Assembly: GCF_009696675.1 (NCBI RefSeq)
Contig: NZ_VULN01000009.1
Location: 1-64,000, forward strand
Direction: 5' to 3'
Length of the DNA: 64,000 bases
From: Acidaminococcus fermentans
GTDB taxonomy: Bacteria > Bacillota > Negativicutes > Acidaminococcales > Acidaminococcaceae
Program-made: the position numbers and the translations under genes
In this document: positions 23,471-32,788 of the stretch, one piece after another
How positions within the stretch are numbered: position 1 is the first letter of the stretch
Layout: every line of letters begins with the position of its first letter
Notes under the pieces: generated by a model
The model's input: only the letters and a program-made list of their open reading frames with translations
Databases searched by the model: none
Told to the model about the DNA's origin: nothing

Positions 23471-23931
23471 CGGCCGCAGAGTTTTTGCAGCGGATCTATG
23501 ATCTTCAATCTGATATCGTCTGCAAGGAAGATGAGATCCGCAAGATCCACGAGGACATGACCCACCTTAAAAGCGTGGATACCAGCAAGGACCGGGTGGA
23601 CGGCGGCCAGCCTATGGACCTGTCCGACAAGGTGGCCAACCTTTTGGAAGTGGAAGCCCAGCTGGATGCCGAATGGGACGAACTGATCAAGTGGCGTGAG
23701 GAAGCCAGGAAGCTAATCGCGCAGCTGGAACCCGGGCTATCGAAGAGCGTACTGCTGTTACGTATCGTGAATCACAGGAGCTGGAAGCAAATCGCAGCCA
23801 TTGTGCATAAGTCGGACGATTATTGCCGCCATTTACTTCCGCTAGCCGTGGGGGATTTCGGATACCTACTGGCTACTCGATTTCCGGGTTTTCTTGATTC
23901 CGTGAAATTCAAACAATATAGCACAAAATAG
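23467..23931 (+). CDS. DUF1492/ArpU-like late-transcription regulator (154 aa)
   Basis: The N-terminal two thirds is a coiled coil (AEFLQRIYDLQSDIVCKEDE onward). The end, LLRIVNHRSWKQIAAIVHKS-DDYCRHLL, is a sigma-70 region 4-like helix-turn-helix as in DUF1492/ArpU phage proteins. These sit at the end of the early operon and are thought to switch on late genes. Position here, last before the terminase, fits this. Confidence 0.7.
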   Translation: MTAAEFLQRIYDLQSDIVCKEDEIRKIHEDMTHLKSVDTSKDRVDGGQPMDLSDKVANLLEVEAQLDAEWDELIKWREEARKLIAQLEPGLSKSVLLLRIVNHRSWKQIAAIVHKSDDYCRHLLPLAVGDFGYLLATRFPGFLDSVKFKQYSTK

Positions 23932-24063
23932 CCAGGAATAACACAACAAAACCAGCAGCATGAATGGTATCATATACACTGTAATCAGTGCCGATGAAGT
24001 CCATGCGATGCTTCATTCTGGTTATTACCCAATGTAATTCACATTGTGCAGGGAACCTCCTGA

Positions 24064-24184
24064 GCAAGAGCCGCCTCTAACCGGGCGGCTCTTGCCGTAT
24101 CTGCGTGCTGAGTCAGCCGGCCGGAGTTCTTGGCAGCCAGTGCTGCCCGCCCTCATTGTCTTCACCGGCCTGCTGACTCAGCAC
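24064..24184 (+). ncRNA. Strongly structured segment upstream of the terminase genes
   Basis: Within 23932-24376 (no convincing gene) two strong folds occur. First, GCAAGAGCCGCC (24064-24075) pairs with GGCGGCTCTTGC (24084-24095). Second, GTGCTGAGTCAGC then CGGCCGG (24105-24124) pairs with CCGGCC-T-GCTGACTCAGCAC (24165-24184), enclosing GGCAGC/GCTGCC (24132-24147). Neither is followed by T-runs, so they are not simple terminators. They could be a late-leader RNA, an antitermination site or part of a packaging (cos) region. Confidence 0.5.
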
Positions 24185-24376
24185 AGCAGCTGCGGCGGCC
24201 ATGAGCGAGCAAGTGTCCTATACACACGTACAGCCAAGTGACTGGGAAAAGCGGAGGGACTAGGTTCTTCTAGCTTAACGGAAACGCCGCGGGTCTTTCG
24301 AACCCCAAAAACGAACCAGATGTGAAAAATTTTCGACTCTAAATATAAGGTTAACTCAAATCCGGAGGTGATTGTG

Positions 24377-24904
24377 GTGAAAATCTCAAAAGGTCTAAAG
24401 TCCCTCTCCACGACACAAACGGAATTGGGGAAGGCCCTCGGAATCACGGCTGGTCGTGTGAATCAGTTGATTACAGAAGGCATCGTGATTCGTGATGACT
24501 CAGATCCAAACGGGGCTGTACTGGTCGTTGCCTCTCTTCGGAACTTCTTTAATTCCAAAGCCGGTGGCGACTCTGAAGAAGATGTTGATCTGATGGCAGA
24601 ACGCGCCCGCCATGAAAAGGCAAAGCGGGAAATCGCAGAGCTGAAGCTGGCAAAAATGCAGGGAAATGTGTACGACGCCCGGACAGTTGAGCTGGTTATG
24701 ACTGAAATGGCCAGTAACCTTCGAACACAGCTTTTAGGCTTGCCCAGTAAGCTGGCACCCATACTGGAACAGAAAAGCAAGGAAGAAATCTACACCACCA
24801 TGACACAGGAAATCGAAGAGAAACTCTCCGAGCTAGCCAGCTACAAGCCTGATCTTTTCATCGAGGATGCCCTGGAAGAAGGTGACGAAGATGAAGACAG
24901 CTGA
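24377..24904 (+). CDS. Terminase small subunit, Nu1-like (175 aa)
   Basis: Recognises phage DNA for packaging. The N-terminus has a winged HTH (TQTELGKALGITAGRVNQLI), as in lambda Nu1, followed by a long helix with RARHEKAKREIAELKLAKMQG and an acidic C-terminus. Several tandem GTG codons can serve as starts (24368, 24374, 24377); 24377 has the best distance from CCGGAGG. It overlaps the large subunit by 14 bp. Confidence 0.8.
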   Translation: MKISKGLKSLSTTQTELGKALGITAGRVNQLITEGIVIRDDSDPNGAVLVVASLRNFFNSKAGGDSEEDVDLMAERARHEKAKREIAELKLAKMQGNVYDARTVELVMTEMASNLRTQLLGLPSKLAPILEQKSKEEIYTTMTQEIEEKLSELASYKPDLFIEDALEEGDEDEDS

Positions 24905-26786
24905 TGCCCTTTGGTCATATGTATCCGAGCACGGCTTGAAGCCGCTACCGAAAACATCAGTTTCAGAATGGGCGGATACTTATCGGATGCTGTCGGACTC
25001 TTCAGCGGAACCTGGCCGGTGGAAGACCAGCCGGGCGCCCTATCAGCGCGACATCATGGACGCCTTTACTCAGCCAGGAATCCACCAGGTTGTGGTGAAA
25101 TCCTGCAGCCAGATTGGAAAATCCGACATTATGAACAACGTAATTGGCAGATATGCACACCTGGACCCCTGCAGCATTATGATGGTGCAGCCCACCATTG
25201 AAATGGCGGAAGACTTTTCCAAGAGCCGGATCGCTCCTATGCTGCGAGACACCAAAGTCTTGAACGGCCTGTTCAGCGACGTGAAAACTCGGGACTCCAA
25301 TAACACGATTTTGAGCAAGATGTTTCCCGGTGGTCGGCTGATCATGACCGGCGCCAATTCTCCTGCCGGCCTGGCATCACGGCCCATCCGTGTCCTGCTC
25401 TGTGACGAAGTGGACCGGTTTCCCGCATCGGCAGGCCAGGAAGGTGACCCTGTGGATCTGGCCAGTAAACGACAGACCACTTTCTGGAACTATGTGCGTG
25501 GGCTCTTTTCCACACCTACCCTGGACGGGGCCAGCCGTATCGATGTAGCTTATCTGTCTGGTACTCGGGAGGAATGGCAGCATCAGTGCCCGAACTGCGG
25601 GGAGTTCCACAAACTGGAATATACCCAAATGGAACCGGATGCAGTAGAGATGGGAAAAATCCAGGGCCGCCGGACATACCTGGTACGGGATGTTAAGTGG
25701 AGATGCCCCGACTGCGGATTCGCCTTCAGTGAACGACAGATGAAGGACGCACCGCAAAAATACGTGGCCCAGAATCCGGCAGCCATCAAAACCGGCTGTA
25801 GGTCTTTTTTCCTGAATGCTTTTTCTTCCCCCTGGATTTCCTGGACGGCCGTTATGAAAGAATGGCTGGAAGCAAAAGGGGATCCGGAACGGGAAAAAGT
25901 CATTATGAACACGCGGTTCGGGGAGAGTTACAAAGCAGCCAGGGCATTCGATTCTTCTGATTTCCTCATGCAGCGCCGGGAAAAATACGGGGCAGAACTC
26001 CCCGAAGGGGTCCTACTCCTTACTGCGGCCGTAGATACTCAAGACAACCGTCTGGAATATGAAGTCTGCGGCTGGGGCCAGGGAGAGGAAAGCTGGGGAA
26101 TCTGGAAAGGTGTAATTTTGAGCCCTCCAAACAGGAAAAGCACCTGGGATGCCCTGGATGAAATCCTGGACCGGGAATACAAATTTAAAGATGGTTTCGC
26201 TCTGAAGGTACGAAGGACCATGATCGATGCCGGTGGCCACTATGCCGGCGCGGTGGTCCGATACTGTGAGCGAAACTACGCAAAAGCCCGCCTGCCCATC
26301 ATTGGACGGGCGGGGGCTGGGATTCCCCTCTACAATGGGAAACTCGCCAAAAGTAAATATTCAAGTTCCGTCCCCCTGGTCATTTTAGGGGTAGATGACG
26401 GGAAGCAGGAAATCATGAACCGGATTGGGGTCAAAAGCCCCGGTCCTTTGTATTTCCATTACCCGATTGACGAACCTGGCATCATGAGCAATCGGGGCTA
26501 TGATGGGCGCTATTTTGCCGGTCTGATCTCCGAACACCGAAAGACAGTCAGACGAAACGGAACGCTGCGGGAGATATGGGAAACCACCCAAGGTGTCAGA
26601 AATGAGCCTCTGGACCTTCGGAACTATAATCTGGCCTGCATGCAAAGCCTCAACGTGAACTGGGATGCCTTGGACGAAACCCTTACCAATATCCGGGAGG
26701 GAAAAGTAGAACCAGAAGTAGCCTTCAAGCCAAAACCGAAAAAAAAGAAACCACGCCGCATGTCGGCGTCAGTCAGTATATGGTGA
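24891..26786 (+). CDS. Terminase large subunit, GpA family (631 aa)
   Basis: ATP-driven packaging motor with nuclease. Visible are the Walker A-like SCSQIGKSD, Walker B VLLCDEVDRF, a zinc ribbon (CPNCGEFH and CPDCGFAF) and the RNase H-like nuclease strand LLTAAVDTQDNRLEYEVCGW with a later MIDAGGH. The length and layout match lambda gpA-type terminases, implying cos-type ends. MKTADALW is chosen as the start because it follows GAAGGTGA. A hairpin follows the stop. Confidence 0.93.
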   Translation: MKTADALWSYVSEHGLKPLPKTSVSEWADTYRMLSDSSAEPGRWKTSRAPYQRDIMDAFTQPGIHQVVVKSCSQIGKSDIMNNVIGRYAHLDPCSIMMVQPTIEMAEDFSKSRIAPMLRDTKVLNGLFSDVKTRDSNNTILSKMFPGGRLIMTGANSPAGLASRPIRVLLCDEVDRFPASAGQEGDPVDLASKRQTTFWNYVRGLFSTPTLDGASRIDVAYLSGTREEWQHQCPNCGEFHKLEYTQMEPDAVEMGKIQGRRTYLVRDVKWRCPDCGFAFSERQMKDAPQKYVAQNPAAIKTGCRSFFLNAFSSPWISWTAVMKEWLEAKGDPEREKVIMNTRFGESYKAARAFDSSDFLMQRREKYGAELPEGVLLLTAAVDTQDNRLEYEVCGWGQGEESWGIWKGVILSPPNRKSTWDALDEILDREYKFKDGFALKVRRTMIDAGGHYAGAVVRYCERNYAKARLPIIGRAGAGIPLYNGKLAKSKYSSSVPLVILGVDDGKQEIMNRIGVKSPGPLYFHYPIDEPGIMSNRGYDGRYFAGLISEHRKTVRRNGTLREIWETTQGVRNEPLDLRNYNLACMQSLNVNWDALDETLTNIREGKVEPEVAFKPKPKKKKPRRMSASVSIW

Positions 26787-26809
26787 AGACCGCTGCATAG
26801 CGGTCTTTT
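26787..26809 (+). terminator. Intercistronic hairpin after the large terminase
   Basis: AGACCGCT-GCAT-AGCGGTCT followed by TTTC. The T-run is short, so it probably attenuates rather than stops late transcription. Confidence 0.5.
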
Positions 26810-26825
26810 CTTATGGGGGAAAGCC

Positions 26826-27044
26826 ATGAGTCAAGTACAGAATGAGAGACTGAAAATGTACCTGGAAGCGGAAAAAGCGGTGCTGACAGGCCAAAGCTAC
26901 ACTATTGGCAATAGAACTCTGACCCGGGCCAGCCTTTCCGCTATCCAGGCAGAAATCAATCGTCTGGTGGCGGGTGGTGCGACATTGGCAGGTGATACTC
27001 CTGATCAAGCCGGCCATGCCCGCAGAGTCGTGTTGATGGATTAA
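26826..27044 (+). CDS. gpW-like head-tail joining protein (72 aa)
   Basis: Sequence YLEAEKAVLTGQSYTIGNRT then LTRASLSAIQAEINRL matches the gpW/DUF6148 group, small proteins that plug the portal. Its place between the terminase and portal genes is that of lambda W. Confidence 0.8.
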   Translation: MSQVQNERLKMYLEAEKAVLTGQSYTIGNRTLTRASLSAIQAEINRLVAGGATLAGDTPDQAGHARRVVLMD

Positions 27045-27057
27045 GGAGGCGGATCCG

Positions 27058-28683
27058 ATGAAACGAAAAAAGAAAATCATCAAATCCAGGATCAGATCGC
27101 CGGCTGGAATCACCAGGACCGTCCGCAACTCTGGCTATTCTGATGGCGGGGCATCCTGGCAAAAGGATGCACTGAAATCCTGGCATCCGCAGCGACTGTC
27201 AGCTAAAAGCGACATCGATGCCAATCTGGTAACTCTACGGAACCGGGCGGCTGACCAGGTCATCAATACACCGATTGGATCCGCTGCTATCATGACCAGC
27301 GTAATGCACACGGTTGGCGCTGGCCTGAAGCTGTTTCCACGAATCCCTTACAAGCTACTGGGAGTATCCCCAGATTACGCACGGGAATGGGAACGGCATA
27401 CGATTCAGGAATTCAAGCTGTGGGCAGAATCCCGCGACTGTGATCTTTTTCGCCGAAACAACTTCTACGAATTACAGAATATCGCCTATGGCATCTATTT
27501 AACCGATGGAGACAGCTTCGCACTGTTTCGTCGTAAAGCACCGACGGACAACTTCCCTTATACTCTCCGAATCCAGCTTCTCGAGGCCAACCGTGTGAGT
27601 AACCCACTGGGCAGCGGCTCCTTCTACAATGCTGTGAATTCCTATGGTGTTGAACAAATCAACCCACAAAACGGGAACCATATCATAAACGGCGTAGAAA
27701 TCAACCCGGACGGATCTTTGGAAGCCTATTGGGTATCTAACAATGTGCCCGGAGACATGGTTACCCTGGACGGGATGACTACTTGGACTCGAGTGAAAGC
27801 GTTCGGAGACCGGAGCGGAGCCCCTAACATCTTGCAAATCTGCCACGACATTCGGGCAGAACAGTACCGGGGGACTCCCTATCTGGCCCCTGTCCTGGAA
27901 AACTTGAAACAGGTGGGACGCTACTGCGATGCGGAACTGACTGCGGCAGTAATCCGCAGCTTCCTCTCCGTGTTCTTCGTCAATACCACCGCCAACAATA
28001 CCGTGGAGAACATCCTGCCGGATACCTATCAGCAGGACGGTGAAGATGGTCAACAGGGTGTGGTTGATCCTGGCTATTACCGTTTGGGCCCGGCCACACT
28101 GAACTCTCTGCCCAAGGGGGTGGATGTGAAAACAGTGGACAGCGCCAACGCTCAGACGGCATACGACAGCTATATGACGCATCTGGAAAAGGGGATTGCA
28201 GCCGCAGTCAACATCCCCTACGAAGTTCTTTTCAAGAACTTCAATTCCAGTTATAGTGCTTCTCGTGCTGCACTGCTGCAGGCCCAACAGGAATTTAAAA
28301 CGCGCCGCAGCTGGTTTGCCTCTGACTTTTGTCAACCAATCTACGAAACCTGGCTGATGGAAGCTGTTACGACCGGACGCGTTGAGGCCCCCGGATTCTT
28401 CGAAAATCCGCTGATCCGGAAAGCCTGGAGTACGGCAGACTGGTTTGGACCCAGCATGAGCATCCTGGATCCAGTGAAGGATGCAGAAGGGTCCGCTCTG
28501 CGGGTGGCCTTCGGGCTCTCTACAAGGGAACGAGAGGCTGCGGAAATGACTGGCAGCGACTTCGAGGCAAACATGGAAGAACTGGCTTATGAACAGCAAT
28601 ACATGAAGGGCCTGGGGCTGAAACTGGCCAGTCCGGTAACGGTCAAGATGGATGAAGAAGAAAAAGGTGATGAAAATGCATAA
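27058..28683 (+). CDS. Portal protein, lambda family (541 aa)
   Basis: Forms the dodecameric ring through which DNA enters the capsid. Family marks include the early RAADQVINTPIGSAAIMTS, the central FRAEQYRG-TPYLAPVLE-like segment (IRAEQYRGTPYLAPVLENL) and IPYEVLFKNFNSSYSASRAA near the end, all typical of lambda gpB-type portals. It starts after AAGGAGGCGG and overlaps the protease gene by 8 bp. Confidence 0.93.
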   Translation: MKRKKKIIKSRIRSPAGITRTVRNSGYSDGGASWQKDALKSWHPQRLSAKSDIDANLVTLRNRAADQVINTPIGSAAIMTSVMHTVGAGLKLFPRIPYKLLGVSPDYAREWERHTIQEFKLWAESRDCDLFRRNNFYELQNIAYGIYLTDGDSFALFRRKAPTDNFPYTLRIQLLEANRVSNPLGSGSFYNAVNSYGVEQINPQNGNHIINGVEINPDGSLEAYWVSNNVPGDMVTLDGMTTWTRVKAFGDRSGAPNILQICHDIRAEQYRGTPYLAPVLENLKQVGRYCDAELTAAVIRSFLSVFFVNTTANNTVENILPDTYQQDGEDGQQGVVDPGYYRLGPATLNSLPKGVDVKTVDSANAQTAYDSYMTHLEKGIAAAVNIPYEVLFKNFNSSYSASRAALLQAQQEFKTRRSWFASDFCQPIYETWLMEAVTTGRVEAPGFFENPLIRKAWSTADWFGPSMSILDPVKDAEGSALRVAFGLSTREREAAEMTGSDFEANMEELAYEQQYMKGLGLKLASPVTVKMDEEEKGDENA

Positions 28684-29803
28684 AAAGTTTTGGCAGATCA
28701 AGAACGAGGCTGGATCTGATAGAGCAGAAATTCTACTCTATGGAGAAATCAACGCCAATGCTGAGTTCTGGAAAGAATGGCTGGGTGATGACAGCATGAC
28801 TTCTGCCAGAGGGTTCGCCCAAGACCTGCAGACCCTAGAAGGTAAAGATCTGCTGCTGCGGATTAACTCTCCCGGTGGGGATGTGTTTCAGGCCCAGGCT
28901 ATGTACAGCCTCCTGAAAAGCTATAGCGGAGATGTGGAGTGTCATATCGACGGCATCTGCGCCAGTGCTGCTACGGTTGTGGCCTGCGCAGCCAGCAAAA
29001 TCGTGATGCCGGAAAATGCGCTGTTTATGATCCATAATCCATCCGTTATGCTATGCGACTCCATGACGGAAGAAGACCTGCAGAAGGTCCAGGGGATGCT
29101 GGCAAAGGTAAAGGAATCCATCCTGTCAGCCTACATGGCTCGCACTAATGGGAAAACCGACGAGCAGGAACTCAAGGATATGATGAATGACGAAACCTGG
29201 CTGACGGCACAGGAGGCTCAGGAAAAAGGGTTCATCGATGATATCGACGATTTCGGGGTTGCGGCCTCTATAACGGATAATGCAGTATTGGTGGTCAATG
29301 GACAGGCAATGCCCGGAATCGTGAAGCATAAACAAGAAATCCTGGACAAACTGACAGCCGGGAAGAAAGTGAGGAACAAGATGGCAGTAAACAAAAGCCT
29401 GATGGAACAGATCAAGGCTTTCTTTGGTACTGCGGATGGACAGGAAGTCCTGAATGCAGTGAGCGAAGCCAAAGAAAACGAGAAAAATCGTGTGGCCACG
29501 CTGGACGCCCTGAAGGGTGACAACGAATACGTGAACGCTCTGGTGGATGTGGCCAAAGCCCATGGGACTGATGCGGAAGCGTTGAAACCGTACCTGGATG
29601 CAGTAGCCAAGGTACAGCCGAAAAATACCGCACTGGAACAGATGGCTGCCCTGATCAAGGACGAAATGCAGTCTGGTGCCACGGGCGTCAAAGCCCAGCC
29701 GGCAGAAGCTGCGCCCCAGGATCTGGAAAAAGCAAAGAAACAGGCCGAAATCGAAAAAATCGTCAATCTGGCCAACGGACTGGCCGCTAGAAAGGAAGGC
29801 TGA
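28676..29803 (+). CDS. Capsid maturation protease with scaffold domain, ClpP/S49-type (375 aa)
   Basis: The ClpP-like N-terminal domain has LLRINSPGGDVFQAQAMYSL, the catalytic serine in ICASAATVVACAASK and the histidine in ALFMIHNPSV. From about residue 235 a charged, helical, alanine-rich region follows (MEQIKAFFGTADG to the end), which would act as the scaffold, as in lambda gpC/Nu3. ATG 28676 is chosen for its spacing to AAGGTG. It overlaps the portal gene. Confidence 0.9.
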   Translation: MHKKFWQIKNEAGSDRAEILLYGEINANAEFWKEWLGDDSMTSARGFAQDLQTLEGKDLLLRINSPGGDVFQAQAMYSLLKSYSGDVECHIDGICASAATVVACAASKIVMPENALFMIHNPSVMLCDSMTEEDLQKVQGMLAKVKESILSAYMARTNGKTDEQELKDMMNDETWLTAQEAQEKGFIDDIDDFGVAASITDNAVLVVNGQAMPGIVKHKQEILDKLTAGKKVRNKMAVNKSLMEQIKAFFGTADGQEVLNAVSEAKENEKNRVATLDALKGDNEYVNALVDVAKAHGTDAEALKPYLDAVAKVQPKNTALEQMAALIKDEMQSGATGVKAQPAEAAPQDLEKAKKQAEIEKIVNLANGLAARKEG

Positions 29804-29805
29804 CT

Positions 29806-30144
29806 ATGGCAATTTATGAATCTGAAATGATTGCGACTGATAAGCTGGCTGGTGGCCCTGAAGTCCATGTGCTGACTGCCAACTATCAAGTCACTGCGGG
29901 TACCGCTCTGAAACGGGGCACCCTGGTGACAATCGGCGACGACGGCAAAGCTACAGCCACCATCAAAACCGGCGTGGCCTCCGCGATTGTGGCCAATGAC
30001 ATTGATACAAAGGCCACCGTAGTGACCTGCTATACTTCTGGCCGTTTCAATGCCAATGCACTGATTGTGGCCAGTGGCGACACTGTGGCTGCCCATGCTG
30101 AAGAACTGAAAAAGGCCGGGATCTACCTGACCACCAGTAAATAA
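29806..30144 (+). CDS. Head decoration protein, gpD-like (112 aa)
   Basis: Small beta-rich protein that stabilises the expanded capsid. Family pattern: GTALKRGTLVTIGDDGKATA and VVTCYTSGRFNANAL. Lies between the protease and the major capsid gene, as in lambda. Confidence 0.88.
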   Translation: MAIYESEMIATDKLAGGPEVHVLTANYQVTAGTALKRGTLVTIGDDGKATATIKTGVASAIVANDIDTKATVVTCYTSGRFNANALIVASGDTVAAHAEELKKAGIYLTTSK

Positions 30145-30156
30145 GGAGGAAGAGCA

Positions 30157-31212
30157 ATGATTGATCTTCGCGATACTACTTCTCTGATTGCAGCCGTTGA
30201 ACGGATGAAACCCTCTGCGACCACTCTGGTTGATACCTTTTTCCCTCTGGTACCTGCCACTTCCTACAGCACCAACATTGAAGTCCACTTCCGGAAAGGC
30301 CAACGGCGTCTTGCACCCTTCATCGTGCGCGGTGCCAAAGGCGTAATCGTTGATCGTGATGACTTCAAGAGTCAGATCTATACCCCGCCCATGATGGGAC
30401 CTTCCCGCGTCATCGATCCTGAAATGCTGCAGACCCGGAGCTTCGGCGAAAACATTTCTTCCACCAAAACCCCGGCCCAGCGCGCAGACGAAATGCAGGC
30501 CCGGGACTTGGTAGAACTGCTGAACATGGTACAGAACCGGAAAAACAAGATGGCTGCGGACATTCTGACCACTGGTAAATGCGTAATCAAGGGCTTTGGC
30601 GACGACGGCAAGGAAGCTGTAACCGATACCGTTGATTATGGCTGGGATCAGAAAATCGTTCCTGCTACTACTTGGGACCAAGCGGGCGCCACCATCTATG
30701 ATGATATCCGCAATGCCAGCCTGAAAATCCAGGAAAACGCTGGTATGGTTCCTACTGTGATGTTGGTCGGAAAGAATGTGGCTAACTACATGCTGAGCAA
30801 TGACCAGATCCTCAAGTTCCTGAATGTGCCTTTGGCATCCAACCTGAGTATGTTCAATTTTCAGCCCCGCATCGTTTCTCCGCAGGTCATGCTGGTTGGC
30901 CGGATTGCCTCCCTGAATCTGGAAGTCTACAACTACATGGAAACCTACCTGGATGATGACAACACTGTGAAACCATTCCTGGGTGACGATGATGTGATCA
31001 TCGGTATCCCGGGCCGTGGCCGCCAGCTGCATGGGGCTATTACCCTGGTTGATGACAGCGAAAGAGGCATCTCCACTTATGCGGATCCCTATGTTCCTTA
31101 CTTCAACGCCAGCAAGGACTCTCAGCAATTGAAACTGAGCATGTACTGCCGGTGCATCCTTGCCCCTGAAACGGTAGACGACTTTGCCTGCATCAAGACG
31201 AAAGGAGAATAA
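30157..31212 (+). CDS. Major capsid protein, gpE family (351 aa)
   Basis: HK97-fold capsid subunit. Recognisable segments are FFPLVPATSYSTNIEVHFRK, the Y-x-P-P stretch IYTPPMMGPSRVIDPEMLQ and the C-terminal ISTYADPYVPYFNASKDSQ. Length equals that of lambda gpE. Preceded by AAGGAGGAAGAG. Confidence 0.95.
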   Translation: MIDLRDTTSLIAAVERMKPSATTLVDTFFPLVPATSYSTNIEVHFRKGQRRLAPFIVRGAKGVIVDRDDFKSQIYTPPMMGPSRVIDPEMLQTRSFGENISSTKTPAQRADEMQARDLVELLNMVQNRKNKMAADILTTGKCVIKGFGDDGKEAVTDTVDYGWDQKIVPATTWDQAGATIYDDIRNASLKIQENAGMVPTVMLVGKNVANYMLSNDQILKFLNVPLASNLSMFNFQPRIVSPQVMLVGRIASLNLEVYNYMETYLDDDNTVKPFLGDDDVIIGIPGRGRQLHGAITLVDDSERGISTYADPYVPYFNASKDSQQLKLSMYCRCILAPETVDDFACIKTKGE

Positions 31213-31215
31213 TCT

Positions 31216-31461
31216 ATGCTGTTGCGTGTAGAATACGGGTACGTTTCCCGGGCCAGTAAGCTTTTTGGCCGGGGGGAAGTAGTTGAACTGGACGACACTG
31301 TGGCGGCATGCCTCCTGCGTTCCGGACAGGCAGTACGGGTTGATGAAACCGCGGAACCTTCCACCGAAGAAGCTGCAGCGGAGCCCGATGCTGCCGGCCT
31401 GCCGGACCTGGGGACGGACGCAGTCATCACTCCGGCAGAGAGTGGCCAGAAAAGAAAATGA
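31216..31461 (+). CDS. Small head-completion protein (81 aa)
   Basis: Begins with a beta-rich region containing LDDTVAACLLRSGQAVRVD, a pattern common in short phage proteins after the capsid gene, then an acidic, alanine/proline-rich tail. It may connect the head to the neck. It overlaps the next gene by four bases. Confidence 0.6.
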   Translation: MLLRVEYGYVSRASKLFGRGEVVELDDTVAACLLRSGQAVRVDETAEPSTEEAAAEPDAAGLPDLGTDAVITPAESGQKRK

Positions 31462-31790
31462 ACTTCAAGGATACGGTAAAAACTGATAGGGATGTTTTTC
31501 TTTGCGGATCCGAATTTGCAGAAGAACACGACCTGGATGGAAAGAAGGCCATGGCCATTGTCCAGCAGGTAAGCGCGGACAACATCTATACCATGGGAAG
31601 TAATATCCAGACCCGGAAATATTTCGAACTCTATGGCAGCCATGCAGAAGTGAATTGCAAAGAGGAAGACCTGGCAGAGATTCCTGTCTACGGGCAACTG
31701 TTCCGGCTGGACGGGAAACCCTATCTGGTAATGGAAGTAAAAGACGATATCGGAATTGTGACTATGGTATTGGTGGCGAATGACCGATGA
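31458..31790 (+). CDS. Head-tail connector, gpFII-like (110 aa)
   Basis: Contains YGQLFRLDGKPYLVMEVKDD, typical of the short beta-barrel head-tail joining proteins of the FII group. Overlaps genes on both sides by four bases (ATGA junctions). Confidence 0.65.
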   Translation: MNFKDTVKTDRDVFLCGSEFAEEHDLDGKKAMAIVQQVSADNIYTMGSNIQTRKYFELYGSHAEVNCKEEDLAEIPVYGQLFRLDGKPYLVMEVKDDIGIVTMVLVANDR

Positions 31791-32326
31791 TCCAACTTCG
31801 AATGAGTGTTGAACAGCAGGGGCTGGTGGCCAAATATTTGGAGGAAGCCCCGAAAAAAGTACAGAGAGCTGCCTATATGGCAGTGAAACGGACAGTGACC
31901 CGTGTGCGTAAGAACCTGGCCAAGCAGGCCCGGGCGGAGTATACGGTGAAATCCGGAAACGTAAAGAGAGCACTCACTGTTTCCAATCCTTCTTACGGAA
32001 ACCTGCTGGCAACGATTACGGCCACCGGCCGCCAGTTGCCTTTAGCTGCATTCGTGGTCAGAAGACCGGTCAATGGTCCCATGAAGGTACAGGTAATACG
32101 TTCCGGAGGACTGAAACCGGTAAAAGGCTTGTTCCAGAATGACGCGGCAGGATTTTCAGGACCTATGCACCGACGGCAACCGGCCCGCTTCCCGCTCCAT
32201 ACTCCTGGTGGCCCCTCTGTCCCTCAGATGGTGGAAAGCCATGCGGTCATCGATGAAGTGGAAAAGGACGGGGAACAGTTCCTTGCGGCCCGATTCGAGC
32301 ATGAACTGGCCTGGCGATTCAAATAG
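31787..32326 (+). CDS. Minor tail protein Z-like (179 aa)
   Basis: Resembles the GpZ tail completion family: AAYMAVKRTVTRVRKNLAKQ, then YTVKSGNVKRALTVSNPSY and VPQMVESHAVIDEVEKDG. Such proteins finish the tail tube end that joins the head. Position between the connector and the next tail completion gene fits. Confidence 0.8.
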   Translation: MIQLRMSVEQQGLVAKYLEEAPKKVQRAAYMAVKRTVTRVRKNLAKQARAEYTVKSGNVKRALTVSNPSYGNLLATITATGRQLPLAAFVVRRPVNGPMKVQVIRSGGLKPVKGLFQNDAAGFSGPMHRRQPARFPLHTPGGPSVPQMVESHAVIDEVEKDGEQFLAARFEHELAWRFK

Positions 32327-32335
32327 GAGGAAGCA

Positions 32336-32788
32336 ATGACTCTCGTAACTCTAATGGATGCAGTAAAGGAAGAAGTCGAGGCGGCTGTGGCCGATGACCC
32401 GGCTTTGCAGGATTTGAAAGGGGGCCCCATCACGGTATACGCAGGGTTCCCTGAAACCAGGACCAGCGCTAAACGGATGCCTTCTTTCGTTTATTGTATG
32501 GTAACCAAATGGTCTGATACGGATAATCCGGAACTGTACAGCAGTGCCCAGGTGGAACTTGGATTTTCTATCGAAGATCCAGAGTTTATGACCCTGATGA
32601 ACTTCATGGAACATGTTCGCCAGCGGCTGCTGGCGAAACGGATCCTGGCTGAACGCTACAGCTTGCAACTCCCTCTAAAGGGAGAAATCCCGACTCAGCA
32701 GCCTGTGGACAGCTGGCAAGGACGGATCCAGGTCACGTACTCCATCGGGCAGCCGGAATACTTTGGAGCGGAGTATGTATATGAATGA
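32336..32788 (+). CDS. Tail completion/terminator-type protein (150 aa)
   Basis: Follows GGAGGAAGC. The sequence (VYAGFPETRTSAKRMPSFVY; GFSIEDPEFMTLMNFMEHVR) is what one expects of the tail terminator ring that precedes the sheath gene in myophages. Assignment rests mainly on gene order. Confidence 0.6.
   Translation: MTLVTLMDAVKEEVEAAVADDPALQDLKGGPITVYAGFPETRTSAKRMPSFVYCMVTKWSDTDNPELYSSAQVELGFSIEDPEFMTLMNFMEHVRQRLLAKRILAERYSLQLPLKGEIPTQQPVDSWQGRIQVTYSIGQPEYFGAEYVYE

Noticed and set aside
23960-24037. Micro-ORF of 25 residues (MNGIIYTVISADEVHAMLHS) before the terminase region
   Set aside because: No clear ribosome site and no recognisable sequence feature; kept only as a note.
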